From the NCBI RefSeq assembly GCF_023586085.1, contig NZ_CP097757.1:124001-188000 (forward strand): 64,000 nucleotides of DNA, in the 5' to 3' direction. Positions 63,279 to 64,000 of the stretch are shown here, one piece after another (the stretch's first letter is position 1; every line of letters starts with the position of its first letter). Source of the stretch: Blochmannia endosymbiont of Camponotus sp. GTDB taxonomy: Bacteria > Pseudomonadota > Gammaproteobacteria > Enterobacterales > Enterobacteriaceae. The notes beneath the pieces are model-generated. The model searched no databases. It saw only the letters and a program-made list of their open reading frames with translations, and was not told the origin of the DNA. Position numbers and translations under genes: made by a program.

Positions 63279-64000
63279 ATGTTTTATTCGACTCATTTTG
63301 ATGTTATTGTTGTTGGAGGAGGTCATGCTGGAACAGAAGCGGCGTTAGCTGCTGCTAGAATGAAATGTAATACTTTATTAATTACGCATAATATCGATAC
63401 ACTTGGTCAAATGTCTTGTAATCCAGCTATTGGTGGTATAGGCAAAGGACATTTAGTAAAAGAAATTGACTCAATGGGTGGAGCGATGGCATGTGCTATA
63501 GATAACGCAGGAATTCAGTTTAGAATACTTAATAGAAGTAAAGGAGCTGCTGTTAGAGGAACACGCGCGCAGGCAGACAAGATATTATATCGTCAAATAA
63601 TACGTAATACTCTTGAATATCAAGATTTTTTATTAATTATTCAGGCTTCAGTAGAGGATTTAATAATTAATAAAAATAAAATTGTTGGAGTTTTTATTCC
63701 AAAGATAGGAATAAAAATTAGTGCTACATCTGTTGTATTGACAACAGGAACATTTCTTAATGGTAAGATCCATATTGGAATGAATAATTTCAGAGGTGGT
63801 CGTGCTGGAGACGTAGAATCATCCTCGTTGTTATCTAAACGATTAAAAGAATTTTCTTTGAGAGTCGGTCGTTTGAAAACAGGTACCTCTCCTCGTGTAC
63901 ATAGTAAAGGGATCAACTTTGGTTCTTTACAATCACAATATAGCGATAGTCCTGTTCCTGTGTTTTCATTTATAGGATCTGAAAAACAGCATCCTAAACA
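63279..64000 (+). CDS. mnmG: tRNA uridine 5-carboxymethylaminomethyl modification enzyme MnmG (partial)
   Basis: FAD protein that, with MnmE, modifies the wobble uridine of several tRNAs. ATG 63279 ([18 protein letters not shown]) matches E. coli; an ATG four bases upstream is out of frame and stops soon. The ribosome binding site is GAGGT. The first 240 residues are visible, with the FAD motif [10 protein letters not shown] and [16 protein letters not shown]. The gene runs off the right edge. Confidence 0.97.
   Translation, partial: MFYSTHFDVIVVGGGHAGTEAALAAARMKCNTLLITHNIDTLGQMSCNPAIGGIGKGHLVKEIDSMGGAMACAIDNAGIQFRILNRSKGAAVRGTRAQADKILYRQIIRNTLEYQDFLLIIQASVEDLIINKNKIVGVFIPKIGIKISATSVVLTTGTFLNGKIHIGMNNFRGGRAGDVESSSLLSKRLKEFSLRVGRLKTGTSPRVHSKGINFGSLQSQYSDSPVPVFSFIGSEKQHPK

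Noticed and set aside
63641..63916. A 91-codon minus-strand frame at the right end
   Set aside because: Antisense to mnmG, which is conserved on the plus strand.

Overview
The window looks like a stretch of the chromosome of an obligate gammaproteobacterial insect endosymbiont, most probably Candidatus Blochmannia of carpenter ants. This assignment is by inference and no species is assigned. The DNA is very AT-rich, and almost every protein reads as a full-length ortholog of an Escherichia coli protein. Gene order follows E. coli in blocks, with many intervening genes deleted. Essential amino-acid pathways (Ile/Val, Met) and cofactor and envelope genes are kept. About 28% of the window is gene-free and very AT-rich. 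I support 49 protein genes (rho and mnmG are cut by the window edges) and 4 tRNAs. I saw no insertion sequence, prophage, CRISPR array or rRNA gene.

Layout. 1-9763 (minus): a branched-chain amino-acid block ilvG-ilvM-ilvE-ilvD-ilvA-ilvC, followed by trxA and rho. 10866-11271 (minus): tRNA-Ala, tRNA-Asp and tRNA-Trp. 11756-20417: murI, metF, metB, rpmE (minus), fpr, tpiA (plus), pfkA (minus), which is the E. coli 88-90 min region inverted. 21017-38048: cysE-gpsA-secB-grxC-yibN (minus), then hldD-waaF-waaC-waaA-coaD (plus), rpmG/rpmB (minus), coaBC-dut, yicC, a MarR-type regulator, gmk and rpoZ (plus), matching E. coli 81-82 min. 38749-55235: glnA, engB (plus), polA, dsbA, ubiD, ubiB, ubiE, rmuC, udp, metE (minus), matching E. 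coli 86-87 min. 55548-59012: rpoH, ftsY (minus) and rsmD (plus), with ftsE and ftsX gone. 59170-62602: pgi, metA and tRNA-Ile (minus). 63279 to the end: start of mnmG (plus).

How the genes work together. Six ilv genes make isoleucine and valine, nutrients an ant host needs. metA, metB, metE, metF and cysE serve methionine and cysteine synthesis. glnA assimilates ammonia. pgi, pfkA and tpiA are glycolytic. hldD, waaF, waaC and waaA make and attach the inner LPS core. ubiD, ubiB and ubiE serve ubiquinone. coaBC and coaD make coenzyme A. The rest is replication, transcription, translation and secretion housekeeping.

Most notable observations. (1) DNA polymerase I is full length, but every catalytic residue of its 3'-5' proofreading exonuclease site is substituted. 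(2) Orphan spacer-type tRNAs (Ile next to metA; Ala next to murI with Asp-Trp behind it) sit where rRNA operons lie in E. coli, so they look like fossils of deleted rrn operons. (3) A set of long, perfect, nearly pure-AT inverted repeats lies in gene-free DNA, with arms up to 33 bp, and most lack a terminator U-tract. (4) Thioredoxin carries CNPC instead of CGPC. (5) CysE, RpoZ and FtsY have lost regulatory or accessory ends.
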